The notes under the pieces are model-generated. The model was not told the DNA's origin. It did no database searches and saw nothing but the letters and a program-made list of their open reading frames with translations. This document shows positions 62,995 to 64,000 of a DNA stretch of 64,000 nt, piece after piece (within the stretch, counting starts at the first letter, position 1; the number at the start of each line of letters is the position of its first letter). The position numbers and the translations under genes are program-made. Origin of the DNA: Aquabacterium commune (lineage in GTDB: Bacteria > Pseudomonadota > Gammaproteobacteria > Burkholderiales > Burkholderiaceae_C); NCBI RefSeq assembly GCF_004362855.1, contig NZ_SNXW01000001.1:792702-856701 (forward strand). The letters run 5' to 3'.

Positions 62995-63306
62995 TCACAC
63001 CTTGTTGGCGGACGGCACGACCCCGGCTTGGGCTTCGCTGCCGGTGGCGTCCTCGATGGCCATGTGCATGTTGGCCACCGCCTCCCGCTCGCCCTTGATG
63101 GCGTAGGTGTCGTGGCCGCAATGCGGGCACGAGGCCACAAAGGCCGCGTCGATGCCGTGCATGCCCGCGACGTCGATGGGCGCCATCTCGGACAGCTCTG
63201 CCTGGCAGTTGTTGCAAACGATGTGCTTGGGCCGCAGCGACAGTTGCCGCTCGATGGCAGCTTGCTTGCGTTGCTCGGGCGTGCCGCGGATTTTTGCTTG
63301 TCCCAT
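62995..63306 (-). CDS. Hypothetical protein with zinc-ribbon pattern
   Basis: The 103-residue product starts MGQAKIRGTPEQRKQAAIER and holds two CxxC pairs, CNNC (about residue 31) and CPHC (about 61), the pattern of a small zinc ribbon. I know similar proteins with the MGQAKxRGT start from Proteobacteria, without function. It lies 91 bp upstream of the lipoprotein gene on the same strand. Confidence 0.72.
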   Translation of the reverse strand: MGQAKIRGTPEQRKQAAIERQLSLRPKHIVCNNCQAELSEMAPIDVAGMHGIDAAFVASCPHCGHDTYAIKGEREAVANMHMAIEDATGSEAQAGVVPSANKV

Positions 63307-63353
63307 GGGGGCCTTCTGTCGGTGTTTGGCGCGCGGCGGCGCCCCAGTGATGC

Positions 63354-63551
63354 TCAGTGCAGCACTTTGCAGGTCAATTGTGCTTTGCGCCTGCCTGGCT
63401 CGCAGGCCCGGATGTGGGTCACAGTGCCATTGTGCACGTTGACCACGGCGATGGCGCCTGCTCGGGCGGCCACCGTGAGGTTCTCCAGCCTGCCGTTGCC
63501 CTTGTCGTAAGTGTTGTCCAAGTCGGGGAGGATTTTCGCCAGGGCCTGCAG
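63354..63551 (-). pseudogene. Open segment without a good start, possible gene remnant
   Basis: About 65 codons are open up to a TGA at 63354, with protein-like sequence ILPDLDNTYDKGNGRLENLT and VNVHNGTVTHIRACEPGRR near the end. An in-frame TGA at 63552-63554 precedes it and there is no ATG or GTG near the 5' end; TTG codons are the only possible starts. It may be the C-terminal end of a broken gene. No family recognised. Confidence 0.4.
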
Positions 63552-64000
63552 TCAGCCAGGCGCTGACGAATGCCTCAATCTAACCCACCTTCAACCTGAG
63601 CAGAAGACCTGCGCGGCACTCAAACCGAGGTGCTCGGTGGCTCGCACGACTGCCGAAGGACAGGCGGCCCACAAGCCCCATGAACACTGGGCATTCAAGC
63701 AGGCCTAACTACCAAGTTCAGGGGCGCCCATAAGGCGTAGCCGAAGCGATGCGACGTATGAGCGTCCCCTGCAACGCCCAGTTAGGGTTTCATCCGCCCC
63801 TGCGCGGCCATTGTGCAAAGGAAACATGTCGCGGTGATGTGGCAAGGTGGGAGGCGGCACCGCCAAAGACCGGACAGTCAATGGCGCGCAATGCCCGACA
63901 GTTAGGGAAGGTCTGCACAAATGAGCGCCGACCATGGTTGGGTGTGCTGAGATGACCGCAATGGCGGCTGGACGCACCTTTGGCAGGCGTTTTGGGCGCG
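63552..64000. other. Gene-poor right edge with an attC site
   Basis: The last 449 bp hold no supportable gene. Open frames across 63705-63977 cross the attC site and look spurious. GTTAGGG occurs twice (63781 and 63901), and an imperfect inverted repeat (TGCGCGGCCATTG at 63801, CAATGGCGCGCA at 63879) lies between. The main content is the attC site listed separately. Confidence 0.6.
63703..63787 (-). mobile_element. Integron attC recombination site (59-be), 85 bp
   Basis: Read on the minus strand the site shows R'' CCCTAAC (63787-63781), a 5-nt spacer, L'' GTTGCAGGGG (63775-63766), an imperfect stem with a TTCG turn, L' CCCCTGAAC (63724-63716), a 6-nt spacer and R' GTTAGGC (63709-63703), which fits GTTRRRY. 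L'' pairs with L' except for one extra G, the extrahelical base that sets strand choice for integron integrases. The 5/6-nt spacers are the canonical ones. No integrase gene is visible. Confidence 0.75.

Noticed and set aside
63705..63977. Minus-strand 90-codon open frame at the right edge
   Set aside because: It crosses the attC site and has an atypical composition with no family similarity; treated as spurious.

Overview
The window is a chromosomal segment of a high-GC betaproteobacterium, most likely Burkholderiales (Comamonadaceae/Sphaerotilaceae-like). The protein set and the local gene orders (cysB downstream of cysA, ispH next to an FKBP-type isomerase, groES-groEL, an Entner-Doudoroff operon) fit that assignment. 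No rRNA, CRISPR array, prophage or insertion sequence was seen. The genus cannot be fixed from the sequence alone.

Layout. 1-8.7 kb is a cell-surface polysaccharide precursor locus. It holds a partial HAD-type (probably HAD-UbiA) gene, a flippase-like membrane protein, the dTDP-rhamnose genes rfbB-rfbD-rfbA-rfbC on the minus strand, and on the plus strand a sugar-nucleotide transferase, a UDP-glucuronate-type epimerase and UDP-glucose dehydrogenase. 8.7-11.6 kb is a Spy-like/response regulator/histidine kinase operon. 11.7-18.1 kb is central carbon metabolism (ppc, eda, edd, pgl). 18.2-23.2 kb is housekeeping: tRNA-Ser(CGA) directly behind serS, ispH, an FKBP, radC, an Smr protein and a truncated globin. 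23.2-27.8 kb is signalling: a ParA/FlhG-like ATPase coupled to a GGDEF protein, divergent from cheR-cheD-cheB. 27.8-38.3 kb holds a patatin/beta-barrel protein, a DUF3149 peptide, groES-groEL under a sigma32-like promoter with a CIRCE operator, arsC, a hydrolase/thioredoxin/DUF2147 operon and a second two-component system.

38.3-46.5 kb holds a FIST-MCP receptor, then a PhnC/E/D-type ABC transporter next to selD and selU. This looks like a selenium module that makes 2-selenouridine in tRNA and has a candidate selenium-oxyanion importer. 46.5-49.0 kb is a compact accessory island: an orphan PAAR protein with a TTR-like extension, a small protein with a glycine-rich C-terminal membrane hairpin, and immunity-like genes. 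It resembles a type VI secretion cargo module. Behind it, 49.13-49.48 kb is a degenerate array of about 17 units repeating every 21 bp between two genes. 49.5-59.7 kb holds a transglutaminase-like protein, the molybdate importer modA-modB-modC, a secreted lipase-like enzyme, and the sulfate importer sbp-cysT-cysW-cysA with cysB. 59.8-63.5 kb holds an SDR, a PF10118-type protein, a MarR regulator and several small proteins. The last few hundred bases contain a well-formed integron attC site (63703-63787), suggesting that a cassette array or a solitary attC lies at the right edge.

Three things most deserve a second look: the PAAR/effector/immunity island, the 21-bp periodic array and the attC site.
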